This document shows, piece after piece, positions 26,208 through 35,134 of a stretch of DNA of 64,000 bases. The notes beneath the pieces were generated by a model. The model was not told the DNA's origin, did no database searches, and was given only the letters and a program-made list of their open reading frames with translations. Each line of letters begins with the position of its first letter. Positions within the stretch are counted from its first letter, which is position 1. The DNA lies in NCBI GenBank assembly GCA_963804595.1, contig CAWDQZ010000007.1:1-64000 (forward strand), in the 5' to 3' direction. The stretch comes from DASUPK01 sp963804595. GTDB lineage: Bacteria; Actinomycetota; Thermoleophilia; Solirubrobacterales; 70-9. The position numbers and the translations under genes are program-made.

Positions 26208-26411
26208 TTAACCCGCCTGGACGTTCGCGGCGGCCGGGCCCTTGGGGCCCTGCTCGACGTCGTAGCTCACCTTTGCGCCTTCGGCCAACGACTTGTAGCC
26301 GTCGCCCTGGATCGCGCTGTGGTGCACGAACACGTCCTTGTCGGAGTCATCCGGCGTGATGAATCCGAAGCCCTTGTCGTCGCTGAACCATTTCACTGTT
26401 CCTGTGGCCAT
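26208..26411 (-). CDS. csp: Cold shock domain protein
   Basis: The protein is 67 residues and a complete CSD: TGTVKWFSDDKGFGFITPDD holds RNP1 (KGFGFI), DVFVHHSAI holds RNP2, and the end is GPAAANVQAG. It binds single-stranded RNA or DNA and acts as an RNA chaperone. The ATG at 26411 has GGAGGG 5 bases upstream; the upstream ATG at 26435 lacks this. It is followed by the tiny basic protein. The 231-base gap to the divergent DUF2252 gene should carry its promoter and leader. Confidence 0.95.
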   Translation of the reverse strand: MATGTVKWFSDDKGFGFITPDDSDKDVFVHHSAIQGDGYKSLAEGAKVSYDVEQGPKGPAAANVQAG

Positions 26412-26642
26412 CTCGGTCCCTCCGTGTGGGTGCACTGCGAACGCGGAGGGTGCCCGGAGGCAACAACTGCGAAAACGCGGGGCACTACCTTGGTCGAACG
26501 GATGCTCGACCCGAGGAACCAGTCTAGTCCTCCTTGGCGAGGAGCGAGCGCCGGGGTCGAAGAGCGTGTCGCCTTACAGTTGAAACCTGGTGCCGAGTCG
26601 GTTCTGTCAACCAGCGGTCATGATGTTTCGTCCAGCGTTCGC

Positions 26643-28049
26643 GTGACCGTTACGGCTCACGCAACGCTGCAGTCCGGGGAGTCCGCGGAGCGTGGGCGAG
26701 CCGCCCGGCGGAACGTTCCCCGGTCAACTCACGGCGAGTGGTCCCCGGCGGCGGACCGGCCCGATCCTGTCGCGGTGCTCACTGCCCAGGCGGCCTCTCG
26801 TGTGCAGGAGCTCGTCCCGATCCGGCACGGGCGGATGCTTCTCTCGCCGTTCACGTTCTACCGCGGGGCCGCGGCCGTGATGGCGGCTGATCTCGCCGCG
26901 ACGCCGGACTCCGGGATCGTCGTGCAGGCCTGCGGCGATGCCCATATCTCGAACTTCGGCGGATTTGCAGCTCAGGACCGCAGACTTGTCTTCGGCCCGA
27001 ACGACTTCGACGAGACGCTGCCCGGCCCGTGGGAGTGGGACGTCAAGCGGATGGCCGCCAGCGCCGAGATCGCCGGCCGCGATGTCGGGCTCCCGGCGGA
27101 TCGCCGGCACTGGATCGTGACTGCCTGCGTGCGGGAATACCGGGAGGGGATGCGCGGCTTTGCGGGCGAGAGTCACCTCGACGTCTGGTATGACCGCCTC
27201 AACGCGAGTGAGCTGGTCGATCGCTTCGGCGGGAAGCTGGGCAAGAAGGGGCGGATCGTGTTCGCGAAACCGTTCGCCAAGGCAAGGCGCAAGACGAGCC
27301 TACGGGCGGTCAACAAACTCACCGAGCGGGTCGACGGCGAGCTGCGCTTCCGCAGCGTCCCCCCACTGCTGGTTCCACTCCGTGAGCTGTTTGACCCGGC
27401 CGACGCCCGGGACGAGACCGAATACGTGCGGGAACTGCTGGATGAGTATGCCGCCAGCCTCGACGAGGACCGGCGCTACCTCTTCGGGACATACCGGTTC
27501 GTTGACATGGCCCGTAAGGTGGTCGGCGTTGGGAGCGTCGGCACGCGCGCCTGGGTATTCCTCTTTGTCGGCCGCGACGGGAAGGACCCGCTCGTCTTGC
27601 AGGCGAAGGAGGCGCGGGCGTCGGTGCTCGAGCCCTACCTGGGCGCGAGCGAATTCGAAAACCACGGCGAGCGAGTCGTCCGGGGCCAGCGGATCTCACA
27701 TGCGGCGATCGACATTTTCCTGGGCTGGCAGCGAAGCGAGGGCCTCGACGGCAACGAGCACGACTTCTATGTACGCCAGCTATGGGACTGGAAGGCGTCG
27801 ATCGACCTGTCGGCGATGACCGAAGCGGGCCTACACGCATACACGCGGGCCTGCGGGTGGTCCCTGGCCCGCGCGCACGCCCGCTCCGGCGATCGGCTGG
27901 CGATCGCCGCCTACCTGGGCAAAGGCTCGAACTTCGATAAGGCGATCGCCCGGTTCTCCGCGGCATACGCCGATCAGAACGAGCTGGACCACCAGCGATT
28001 GGCTGACGCCGTCTCAGCAGGCGACGTCGCGGTCGAGTCCGGGGTTTGA
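26643..28049 (+). CDS. DUF2252 family protein
   Basis: The protein is about 468 residues and matches DUF2252, a family with a protein-kinase-like fold of unknown substrate. Family stretches are RMLLSPFTFYRGAAAVMAAD, CGDAHISNFGGFA, FGPNDFDETLPGPWEWDVKR, LVLQAKEARASVLEPYL and GWSLARAHARSGD. The GDAHISNFG motif is like the catalytic loop of aminoglycoside/choline kinases. The GTG at 26643 is my start because family similarity begins near GRAARRNVPRSTHGEW; no clear Shine-Dalgarno is seen, so the start is uncertain. Confidence 0.85.
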   Translation: MTVTAHATLQSGESAERGRAARRNVPRSTHGEWSPAADRPDPVAVLTAQAASRVQELVPIRHGRMLLSPFTFYRGAAAVMAADLAATPDSGIVVQACGDAHISNFGGFAAQDRRLVFGPNDFDETLPGPWEWDVKRMAASAEIAGRDVGLPADRRHWIVTACVREYREGMRGFAGESHLDVWYDRLNASELVDRFGGKLGKKGRIVFAKPFAKARRKTSLRAVNKLTERVDGELRFRSVPPLLVPLRELFDPADARDETEYVRELLDEYAASLDEDRRYLFGTYRFVDMARKVVGVGSVGTRAWVFLFVGRDGKDPLVLQAKEARASVLEPYLGASEFENHGERVVRGQRISHAAIDIFLGWQRSEGLDGNEHDFYVRQLWDWKASIDLSAMTEAGLHAYTRACGWSLARAHARSGDRLAIAAYLGKGSNFDKAIARFSAAYADQNELDHQRLADAVSAGDVAVESGV

Positions 28050-28051
28050 CC

Positions 28052-28210
28052 TCAGCTCCCGCGAAGCGGATCCGGGATCGAGCACGCCCCGATGATCGCC
28101 TCGACCGCGGGGCCCTCCGAGAGCACGGCCTCCCCGCCCGTGGCGGGGTCGACCGCGATCGCGTGGAGCGGGATCCAGCTCCGCCGGTCGATACTGCTCT
28201 GAATCGTCAT
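28052..28210 (-). pseudogene. Patatin-like phospholipase fragment
   Basis: A 52-codon frame reads SWIPLHAIAVDPATGGEAVL then SEGPAVEAIIGACSIPDP, which matches the central part of patatin-like phospholipases (the segment before the AIPGVFPP block). The GxSxG nucleophile part, the DGG/DGA aspartate part and the rest are missing. It begins at an ATG but is far too short to be active. I read it as a relic. It ends 2 bases past the DUF2252 stop on the other strand. Confidence 0.55.
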
Positions 28211-28240
28211 TGAAAGCGATCAGCGGGACGAGCATCTGTC

Positions 28241-28525
28241 AGCCCTCCTTCCGCGGGCGCGTCATGGCGATTGCTCCAGGCGCTCGAGGGCACGAAATCC
28301 CCTCGTCGCGATTGTGGTCCGGCCGGAAGCTGGCCCAGTTCTCGAGCGTCTCCTGCCCCTGCCGGGGGGTCGCGTTCAGGTAGCCGACGATCTCGTCCCC
28401 GCCCCGGAGGAGAGCCGCCGTCGCCGTGCCGGGATCGGTCTTGAGCGGTCTCCACCCAGGCGGATACGAGAGCGTCGCGCCGCCGCTGATTCGGGCGACG
28501 TTCCAGGTCGGCCGAGCTGCGGCTC
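28241..28525 (-). pseudogene. Fragment of unknown actinobacterial protein
   Basis: This open frame has coherent protein sense (GGATLSYPPGWRPLKTDPGT, LLRGGDEIVGYLNATPRQG, TLENWASFRPDHNRDEG) but no start codon or signal sequence before it, and it dissolves into low-sense sequence and a stop near 28241. The pattern recalls exported proteins I associate with this lineage, but I cannot name the family. With the patatin fragment beside it, this marks a patch of gene debris between DUF2252 and the lipoprotein. Confidence 0.45.
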
Positions 28526-28543
28526 TTCGTCGACTGCTCGCCC

Positions 28544-28846
28544 CTAGATGCCTCCGTCGCCGTCATCTGGGCCGCCGTGGTTGTCGGAATCGTTGTCGCC
28601 CACGTCACCCTGAGGGATCCCGTTCGAGGAAGATGAAGCCTGTGGGGCCGGCGCCGGAGCCGCCTGCTTGACTGGCTTCGGTGCGGGTGTTGGGGCGGGA
28701 CTGGCCGCGGCCGCCTGCGACTGCTTCGCGGGGGCTGGCGAGTTCGAGCTGCTGTCGCTGCTGCCCCCGCAGGCGGCGACACCTACCGCGATGAGAAAGA
28801 TCGCCGCCGCGGTGGCGAGGAAGGTGATCGGTCTGCTGCGATTCAT
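28544..28846 (-). CDS. Small Pro/Ala/Ser-rich lipoprotein
   Basis: The protein is 100 residues. The ATG has GGAGGT 6 bases upstream. A signal peptide (ITFLATAAAIFLIAVG) ends in the lipobox AACGG. The mature chain is low complexity (PAPAKQSQAAAASPAPTPA) and closes with an Asp/Gly/Asn-rich end (GDVGDNDSDNHGGPDDGDGG) that may bind calcium. It is probably a surface-exposed lipoprotein with a flexible stalk. The 236 bases upstream to the XRE gene show no other gene. Confidence 0.75.
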   Translation of the reverse strand: MNRSRPITFLATAAAIFLIAVGVAACGGSSDSSSNSPAPAKQSQAAAASPAPTPAPKPVKQAAPAPAPQASSSSNGIPQGDVGDNDSDNHGGPDDGDGGI

Positions 28847-29082
28847 GGGTGGTACCTCCGGTCAGGGTTTGGCAATCAGGGAGGTTCCCTGCCGCCAGGG
28901 CCGCTTGTCGTCGGCCGCCGGATGACACTTCAGGCTGCACCCTGCGCAGTAGACCGACAGGACCTAGCTACCCCTGCCGCACCGGGCTAGGCTCGAGTGG
29001 TGGGCGATAATGAGGGGTGCCCGGACCCCTTGGGCGCCGAGGTTACGCTCGCCTAGCCTGCGGGCACCGCCCCCTGCGAGAC

Positions 29083-29355
29083 CTAGAGGCCCTTCACCTC
29101 GCCGTAGTCAGCCTGCTGCCAATCGGCAGCAGCACGTTCGAGCAACTCCAGCCGGGGCACGCCGGTGACCACGCAATAGGCGTCGACGATTGCGTCGATG
29201 AGCGGATCGGACGGAAGCGCGATGCCGTTCTCAAGGCGGGAAACGGTCGCCGTGCTCGCTCCCGCGCGCTCAGCCACTTCTCGCTGCGTCGCCCCGGCGC
29301 ACTCGCGGGCGGCACGCAATACCGGACCGGCGTAGTCGAGCAGGCGACCGGCCAT
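29083..29355 (-). CDS. XRE-family HTH regulator
   Basis: The protein is 90 residues. Most of it is a Cro/CI-type helix-turn-helix: LRAARECAGATQREVAERAG, ASTATVSRLENGIALPS. The C-terminal 30 residues (CVVTGVPRLELLERAAADWQ) are helical and may dimerise. No sensory domain is present. It is divergent from the secreted protein at 29446, so autoregulation or control of that gene is possible. Which genes it controls cannot be seen from the sequence. Confidence 0.85.
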   Translation of the reverse strand: MAGRLLDYAGPVLRAARECAGATQREVAERAGASTATVSRLENGIALPSDPLIDAIVDAYCVVTGVPRLELLERAAADWQQADYGEVKGL

Positions 29356-29445
29356 GGCTCCAGCTTACGCCGCCTTGCATGGGGTGTAAATCGGGCCGGT
29401 ACGGTCGCTCCGGGTAGGGGAACCTGAGAGATAGGGAGAAGGATC

Positions 29446-29959
29446 ATGCGGAGAGCTCTCGTTCCATTCGTCCTGTCAGTGGGGCTGATCGCGGTGTGGG
29501 CCGCCCCGGTTAATGCCGCCTCGACCCGCGCCGAGTACGTCGCGCAGGTTGATCCGATCTGCCAGTCGTTTGTGGGCCCGAACGACGATGCGTTTCACGC
29601 GTGGTTCAAGAACGAGAAGCTCCTGGGGCCCGTGGCAAAGAACGGGACGCTGAAGCAATTTGTCGCTCAGACCAAGCGGATCGCCCGCTCCCTGAGGCGG
29701 ATCGCCGGGATCCAGGCCAACCTGACCAATCAGATCGCGACGGTCCCGCCCCCGACTGAGGATTTCGCGACGGTTGGCACGTGGCTCAATCACCGCCGGC
29801 ATGAGGAGGCTCTTCTCAGGTCGGCTGCTTCAATCCTCGTCCAGTTCAGGCCCTACAAGCAGTATTTCCGCAAGCTCGATATGGCGGACGCCGCCGACGC
29901 GAGCGGCCACGAGCACCGTCTCTGGGCTTGGTTTTCAGGTGTGCGAGGTCATCGTCTAG
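29446..29959 (+). CDS. Small secreted protein, frameshift near end
   Basis: The ATG follows GGGAGAAGGATC. A signal peptide (VPFVLSVGLIAVWAAPVNAA) leads to a helical mature domain with YVAQVDPICQSFVGPNDDAF and FVAQTKRIARSLRRIAGI, a pattern of small exported actinobacterial proteins with two conserved cysteines. Around 29900 the frame stops making sense, and another frame gives TVSGLGFQVCEVIV followed by TAG at 29959, restoring a second Cys near the end. I place the true end there. The function is unknown. Confidence 0.6.
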
Positions 29960-29968
29960 CGGTGGGCT

Positions 29969-30415
29969 ATGCCACGCGACCTACGTGCGGCTGTTCGCCG
30001 CGCTCGCCGAGGTCGCGCCCGCGCCGAGATGCGGCAGTCGGTGCGGGTGCCGCCGGAGGCGCAGCACTGGGCGACCATCGAGGCGAAGCTTCGTGAGGAG
30101 CTTGGGGAAGAGAGATACGAGGCAGCGCGCGGGCAGGGCGCCGAGCTGACCATCGAGGACGCGCTCGAGTGGGCGCGCCGGGCACGCGGCCCGCGCAGGC
30201 GCCCGCCTGGGGGCTGGGCATCGCTCACCCCCACTGAGTCCAGGGTCGTCGAGCTCGTCGCCGAGGGCCTCACCAACCCGGAAGTCGCCGAGCGGATGTT
30301 CATCTCCCGGGCGACCGTGAAGACCCACCTCGGCCACATCTTCCCCAAGCTCGACGTCCACAGCCGTGCGGAGCTCAGCGCGCAAGCCGCCGGGCGGCGC
30401 AAGACGGCCTCCTGA
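29969..30415 (+). CDS. LuxR-type HTH protein, probably truncated
   Basis: The last 65 residues are a LuxR/GerE DNA-binding domain (SLTPTESRVVELVAEGLTNP, ISRATVKTHLGHIFPKL). The preceding 80 residues (WATIEAKLREELGEERYEAA, DALEWARRARG) look like the end of a long LAL-type or cyclase-linked regulator whose AAA ATPase and TPR parts are missing. It may be the surviving 3' end of such a gene or a small stand-alone regulator. The ATG at 29969 has no convincing Shine-Dalgarno. Confidence 0.6.
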   Translation: MPRDLRAAVRRARRGRARAEMRQSVRVPPEAQHWATIEAKLREELGEERYEAARGQGAELTIEDALEWARRARGPRRRPPGGWASLTPTESRVVELVAEGLTNPEVAERMFISRATVKTHLGHIFPKLDVHSRAELSAQAAGRRKTAS

Positions 30416-30560
30416 CCTCCCGCGGGGGGATCACCCCCGCAAGCACGCCGAAATCCTCCACTGAGCAGGGGAAATACGCCATCTGGCCGATGTTCTGCGG
30501 CCAGATCGCGTCGACCCTCATCCCGTCACAGCGAGCGAATGCTGAAGGGAGAGAACAGGG

Positions 30561-31671
30561 TTGGCGTGGATACGGCGTGCAATTGCTGCCGCGATGGTGC
30601 TCTGCGTCGTCTTGCCGGTTACGGCATCCCCTGCCTCGGCCAAGAAGCGCCACCCGCACCCGCCCAAACAAGGTGGCTCTCGCCAACTTCGCGGGGCGAT
30701 GGTCACCCCGAACTGGTCAACCCAGGACTCCCTCTTCACGATCACACCCGAGCAGCAGCGGGACGAGATCGCCGCGGTGGCCGCGATGGGCGGCAACCTG
30801 ATTCGCTTCCACCTTGACTGGTCGCAGCTCGTGCCGAACCCCTTCACAGGTGTCGATAAGAGCTATCAGGACCGTGTCGACCACGTGATGGCCTGGGCGG
30901 CGGCGTATCGCATCAAGGTGATCCTCAATCTGGTCGGCACCCCCTGCTGGGCCCCCGCCTCCGGCCCATCGTGCCCGCTGAGCCGCGAGGTCATGTTCTC
31001 GCCGCCGCGGCCCGACCTCTTCCAGGCGGCCACCAAGTACCTGCTGGAGCGATACCCGAGCCTCTACGCCTTCGAGGTCTGGAACGAGCCGAACCTGCGC
31101 AGCACCTTCTGGGTCGGCAGCCCCGCCGAGTTCGCGGGGACCGTGAACGCCGCCGTCGCCGGCGCCAACGAGGCCGGCGTCGGGACCAAGGTCCTTGCCG
31201 CCGGCCTGTTCATGGATGGCTCGAGCTACCTGCAGCAGCTCTATGACGCCGGGATGCGCGGCCAGGACGGCATCTCCCTGCACCCCTACTCGATGGCGTC
31301 CGCCGGGGTCTGGGTCAACCCGAGCGCCCGCCGCTCGCCCTTCCGCCGCGCGATCGAGAACACGCACCGGGTCATGCTCCGCAACAACGACCACGGCGGC
31401 GTCTGGCTGACCGAGTTCGGCTTCGCCACTTGCCCGGCCCAGCCGCATTGCCTGAGCGACTCGCGGGCCGCTACCTACCTGGCCAACAGCTATCGGGTGG
31501 CCGCCCGCTACCGCTACATCAAGGGCCTGACCGCTTTCTCGATGCGCGACTACGCTGACCCCCAGGACCAGAACCCGGCCTGGGATCTGCGCAGCGGCAT
31601 CCTTCGCAAGGATCTCTCGCACGAAGGCGGCCTTCCGCCGGGTGAAGAGCGCCTTGCGCCGGCTGCCCTAG
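30561..31671 (+). CDS. Secreted GH5/GH39-like glycosidase, frameshift at end
   Basis: The TTG start lies 7 bases after GGGAGAG. A signal peptide (MVLCVVLPVTASPASA) is followed by a GH-A clan TIM barrel: GGNLIRFHLDWSQLVPNP, acid/base glutamate in FEVWNEPNL (about residue 176) and nucleophile glutamate in VWLTEFGF (about residue 285). It should hydrolyse a beta-linked glycan outside the cell. Near 31613 the natural end moves by one base, giving TKAAFRRVKSALRRLP and TAG at 31671. Without this correction the frame runs falsely into the next gene. Confidence 0.8.
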
Positions 31672-31787
31672 ATCGAGGGCTCTCTATTCTCGTTTCGTCC
31701 CCGAAACGGCGCTGCCCGGGAAGCGGGTCTGAAATGGAAGCTGGGAAAGCTCCTGAAGTTCTTCCGCGCCGTGGCTTTCGACATTCC

Positions 31788-32735
31788 ATGGCGAGCATCC
31801 GGGCAAGTCGTCGCCGGGGGAGCCGCGTCAGCCTCATCGTGGCTTTCGCCGCGAACGTCCTGGTCGCGGCGGCCAAGCTCGCCGCCGGGTTGATCACCGG
31901 GTCGGCCGCCCTTCTCGCCGAGTCAGCTCACTCCGCGGCGGATTCCACCAACGAGATCCTCCTCGGCATCTCCTTCCGGCGCGCGCGACGCCCCCCGGAC
32001 GCCGAGCACCCGTTCGGCTACGGAGGCGTGCGGTTCCTCTGGGCCTTCCTGGCGGCGATCTCCTCGTTTCTGATCGGCGGCTGCTTGTCGGTCGGGCTGG
32101 GAATCAACGACCTCGTCCACGGCAACGCAGTCGGCGACTACGGCGTCGCCTGGATCGTCCTCGGCATCGCGGCGCTCGCGGACGGCAGCGCGTTGGCCCA
32201 GACCATGAGGCAGGCGCGCCGCGAGGCCGCCGACTGGGGCGTGCGGACGGTCCGCTACCTGCGGGTAACGAGCGATCCCACGCTGCGCGCCCTCGCCTTC
32301 GAGGACACCGCGGCTCTGCTCGGGCTGGCGCTCGCCGCCGCCGGGCTGCTCGTTCATCAACTGGGCGGCCCGGCGGCCAGCGACGCGATCGCCTCGATCC
32401 TGATCGGAGTCCTCCTGGGAGTGACGGCGATCGGCTTGGCGAGGCCGCTGGCCGACCTCTTGATCGGCAGGTCGATGTTGCCTGAGCGACTCGAGCTCGC
32501 CCGCCGCACTCTCGCCACGTCTCCGGCGGTGGACGAGATCCGGCAGCTCTACGCCGTCCATGTCGCTCCTCAGGAGGTGATCCTGGCCGCCAAGGTGCAT
32601 CCCTCCGAGGACCTGAGCGTCGAGCAGCTGGCCCGCGAGATGGACGAGGTCGATACGCGCCTCCGCGCCGAGCTCCCCGAGGTGGGGGAGGTGTTCATCG
32701 ACGTGACCGATCACGGCCACAAGGGTCGGGACTGA
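31788..32735 (+). CDS. Cation diffusion facilitator (CDF) transporter
   Basis: The protein is about 315 residues with six predicted membrane helices and the CDF pattern: LIVAFAANVLVAAAKLAAGL, SAALLAESAHSAADSTNE (HxxxD metal site in helix 2), FGYGGVRFLWAFLAA and a C-terminal cytoplasmic domain (VDEIRQLYAVHVAPQEVILA). It exports divalent metals such as Zn or Mn against protons. The start is either ATG 31788 or ATG 31734; family similarity begins at the former. It lies 7 bases from the convergent multicopper oxidase, so a shared role in metal homeostasis is possible. Confidence 0.85.
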   Translation: MASIRASRRRGSRVSLIVAFAANVLVAAAKLAAGLITGSAALLAESAHSAADSTNEILLGISFRRARRPPDAEHPFGYGGVRFLWAFLAAISSFLIGGCLSVGLGINDLVHGNAVGDYGVAWIVLGIAALADGSALAQTMRQARREAADWGVRTVRYLRVTSDPTLRALAFEDTAALLGLALAAAGLLVHQLGGPAASDAIASILIGVLLGVTAIGLARPLADLLIGRSMLPERLELARRTLATSPAVDEIRQLYAVHVAPQEVILAAKVHPSEDLSVEQLAREMDEVDTRLRAELPEVGEVFIDVTDHGHKGRD

Positions 32736-32742
32736 CCGCGCG

Positions 32743-34513
32743 TCAGGCCATGAAGGGCATGAGCTCGGGCGGCATCGTGACGAAGGGCCGCATCATGTCG
32801 CGGTCCTCGTGCTCGAGGATGTGGCAGTGGTACATGTAACGCCCGCTGTAGGTGTTGAAGCGAACGGCGATCTCAACGAGCTCATTGGGGTTGACGCGAA
32901 TCGTGTCCTTGAGCCCGCGCTCGTTGTCGTCGATGGCGTGATCCAGATCGTCGGCTGGGTCCCGTTCGAGCTTGATCGCGGCGGTGAGGTCGCGATCCTC
33001 GATGCCTCCCTCTGGGATCTCGTAGCTGATCGCATGGCGAGCGAGGATCTGGAACGGGTCGAGATGAAGATGGATCGGATGGGTGTCTCCGGTCAGGTTG
33101 ATCAGCTGCCAGACCTCGTACTGACCGAGCATCGGGAAAAAGTTCGTCGTGTCCTCGAAATGCGCCGCGACGACCCGATGGCGGGTGGTCACCTCACCGT
33201 CACTGATCGTGACCAGGGGCCCCACGGCATCCTCCTCCGAGGGGCCGAGCTCACGCATCGTCAGCATGTTCGGTCCCTCCTCGAGCTCGCGTTCGATCAG
33301 GAGGATCGCCCGCCGCGGTGCGCCGGCTAGCACGCCCTCTGACGGCGGCTCGTAGTCGTCGGCGAGCGCGCGCGGGATGGACCACCGCCTCGGCTCGCCG
33401 CCGCCCACCCGGAACCGCATCACCTGGGGGTAGGGCAGCAATCCGTCGAGATCGGAAGCGTGCTCGGCCTCGGCTGCCGGATAGGAGGCGCCGTCGAAGG
33501 GAGCGGAGGCCGTGTTGAGCACGGTGAGCTCTGTCCCCGGCTCGAGATCTGAGAAGTCGACGATCAGGTCGGCGCGCTCGGCCGATGCGAGGGTGAGGCC
33601 GTCCGCCGGCAGCGAGGTCGGGACCCGAAGCAGGCCATGGTCGGTCCCGATCTGCGTGATCCGGCCGTGCTGCGGCTCTCCGGCGCCGATGAGCACGAGG
33701 CGATAGGTCCGTGCGTTCGAGCCGTTGATCACGCGGAAGCGGTAAGTCTCGGGCCGGACCTCGAGCACCGGCCAGACCTTGCCGTTGACCGCCGTGAAGG
33801 GCGGGAAGGCTTCCATCACGTCAGGGTCCGTTTTGTGAACGAGGCGCCCGGACAGGCGCCCGTCCTGGTCAAGGTCGAAGTTTCTGTCCTGGATCAACAG
33901 CGGGACCTCGAACGGCGGACCCTCGGGGAGGCCAAGTTCGCGCTCGCGCTCGTCTCGAACGATCCAAAGGCCTGCCAGCCCGGCATAGACGTCGAGCTTG
34001 GTGACGCCCATGACGTGGTCGTGGTACCAGAGGAGGGCAGCGCGCTGGTCGTTCGGGTAGTGGAAGGCGGCTGAGCTGGCCCGGAGCGAACAGGTTCTCG
34101 GCCCAGCCGTCATAGGAAGCAGGAGTGAGCCCGCCATGCAGGTGCACGACGCTCTGGCCGGTCAGTGCCGCCGCGCTCTCGTCGGGCACGCCGCCGCTCA
34201 GACCGGGGAGGCACTGCACAGGCACGCCGTCGGCGTCGGTGCTCTCGGGCGCGAGCGTGTCCGTCACCGGCAGCGGCCCCGAGAGCTCGTTGAGCCACTC
34301 GACCGTGACGGCCTCGCCGCGCTCGACCTCGATCGTCGGTCCGGGGAATGTGGCCGCGAATCCCCAGACGCGCGACTCCGGCAGGTCGCGATGGAAGCGA
34401 TGCGTCCCGGTACGAATCGGCACGGTGAGCCGGCCGCCATGCTCGCTCGCGATGAGTCGCCGCGGAAGGGGCAGCTCGTCGGCGAACGGCGTGAGAGGCG
34501 GCTTCGGCACCAT
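32743..34513 (-). CDS. Multicopper oxidase, frameshifted
   Basis: The four copper motifs are present: SVVHLHGG, WYHDH, THPIHLHLDPF and YMYHCHILEHEDRDMM. The domain order and PGPTIEVERGEAVTVEWLN resemble CotA/bilirubin oxidase-type enzymes of about 590 residues. The frame breaks near 34070-34080, between WAENLFAPG and AAFHYPNDQ; one indel restores it. No export signal is visible at the ATG at 34513. The enzyme would oxidise phenols or metals using O2. Confidence 0.85.
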
Positions 34514-34548
34514 GGATGAAGGACGATGCCAGGGCGCGGGGTTCGTTT

Positions 34549-35028
34549 CTAGCCTGGGAGGTCCTCGGCCCGCTTCTTGGCGAGTTTGCCCTTGAGTAGC
34601 CCCGTGGACTGGCCGACCTCGATCAGGTAGCCGTCGGGGTCCCGCATGTAGCAGCGAATCTCAGCACCGCGATCGATCGGCGGCGTCACGAACTCGGCCC
34701 CTCTGGCTTTCCATTCCTCGTAGCACGCCTGGACGTCGGCCACGCGCAGGTTCATGAAGGCGGAGAGGGTGTTGTCGAACTCGTAGTCGACGACCGAGAT
34801 GTCCGGCTTGTCGGGGGTGGGGCCCCCGCCCGGGTTCATGATCACCCACGAGTTGGAGAGCTTGACCATGCACGGGTTCTCCTCCAGCACGACCTGGCCG
34901 CCGAGAACCTCGGAGTAGAAGGCACGGGACCGAGCAACGCTGCGCACGGTGATGAACTGGGTGACGAGGAAGCCCTCGCTCGGCGCGGGCAGGTTGTCGT
35001 AGTCGATGTATGGGGTGTGCTCGTTCAC
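34549..35028 (-). CDS. VOC/glyoxalase family protein
   Basis: The protein is 159 residues, with one vicinal oxygen chelate unit: FLVTQFITVRSVARSRAFYS, GGQVVLEENP, ADVQACYEEWKARGAEFVTP and RCYMRDPDGYLIEVGQ (metal Glu). The GTG start has AAGGAGG 5 bases upstream, one of the best Shine-Dalgarno sites here. The reaction is unknown; family members act on lactoylglutathione, catechols or antibiotics. It is divergent from the flavoprotein at 35135. Confidence 0.85.
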   Translation of the reverse strand: MNEHTPYIDYDNLPAPSEGFLVTQFITVRSVARSRAFYSEVLGGQVVLEENPCMVKLSNSWVIMNPGGGPTPDKPDISVVDYEFDNTLSAFMNLRVADVQACYEEWKARGAEFVTPPIDRGAEIRCYMRDPDGYLIEVGQSTGLLKGKLAKKRAEDLPG

Positions 35029-35134
35029 GGTTACCTCCTTGAGGGATGCGGAGCGGAGACCTCTCAGGTTTCCGCTTTTGGAGCCTCCGGGCGTTCAGAC
35101 CCGCGGCGGGCCCAGGAGATGCGACGCTACGAGC

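Noticed and set aside
30561..32735. A single 724-residue glycosidase-cation transporter fusion
   Set aside because: The middle part has no protein sense, the glycosidase has a natural end in the next frame at 31671, and the transporter has its own starts. One indel near 31613 explains the joined frame.
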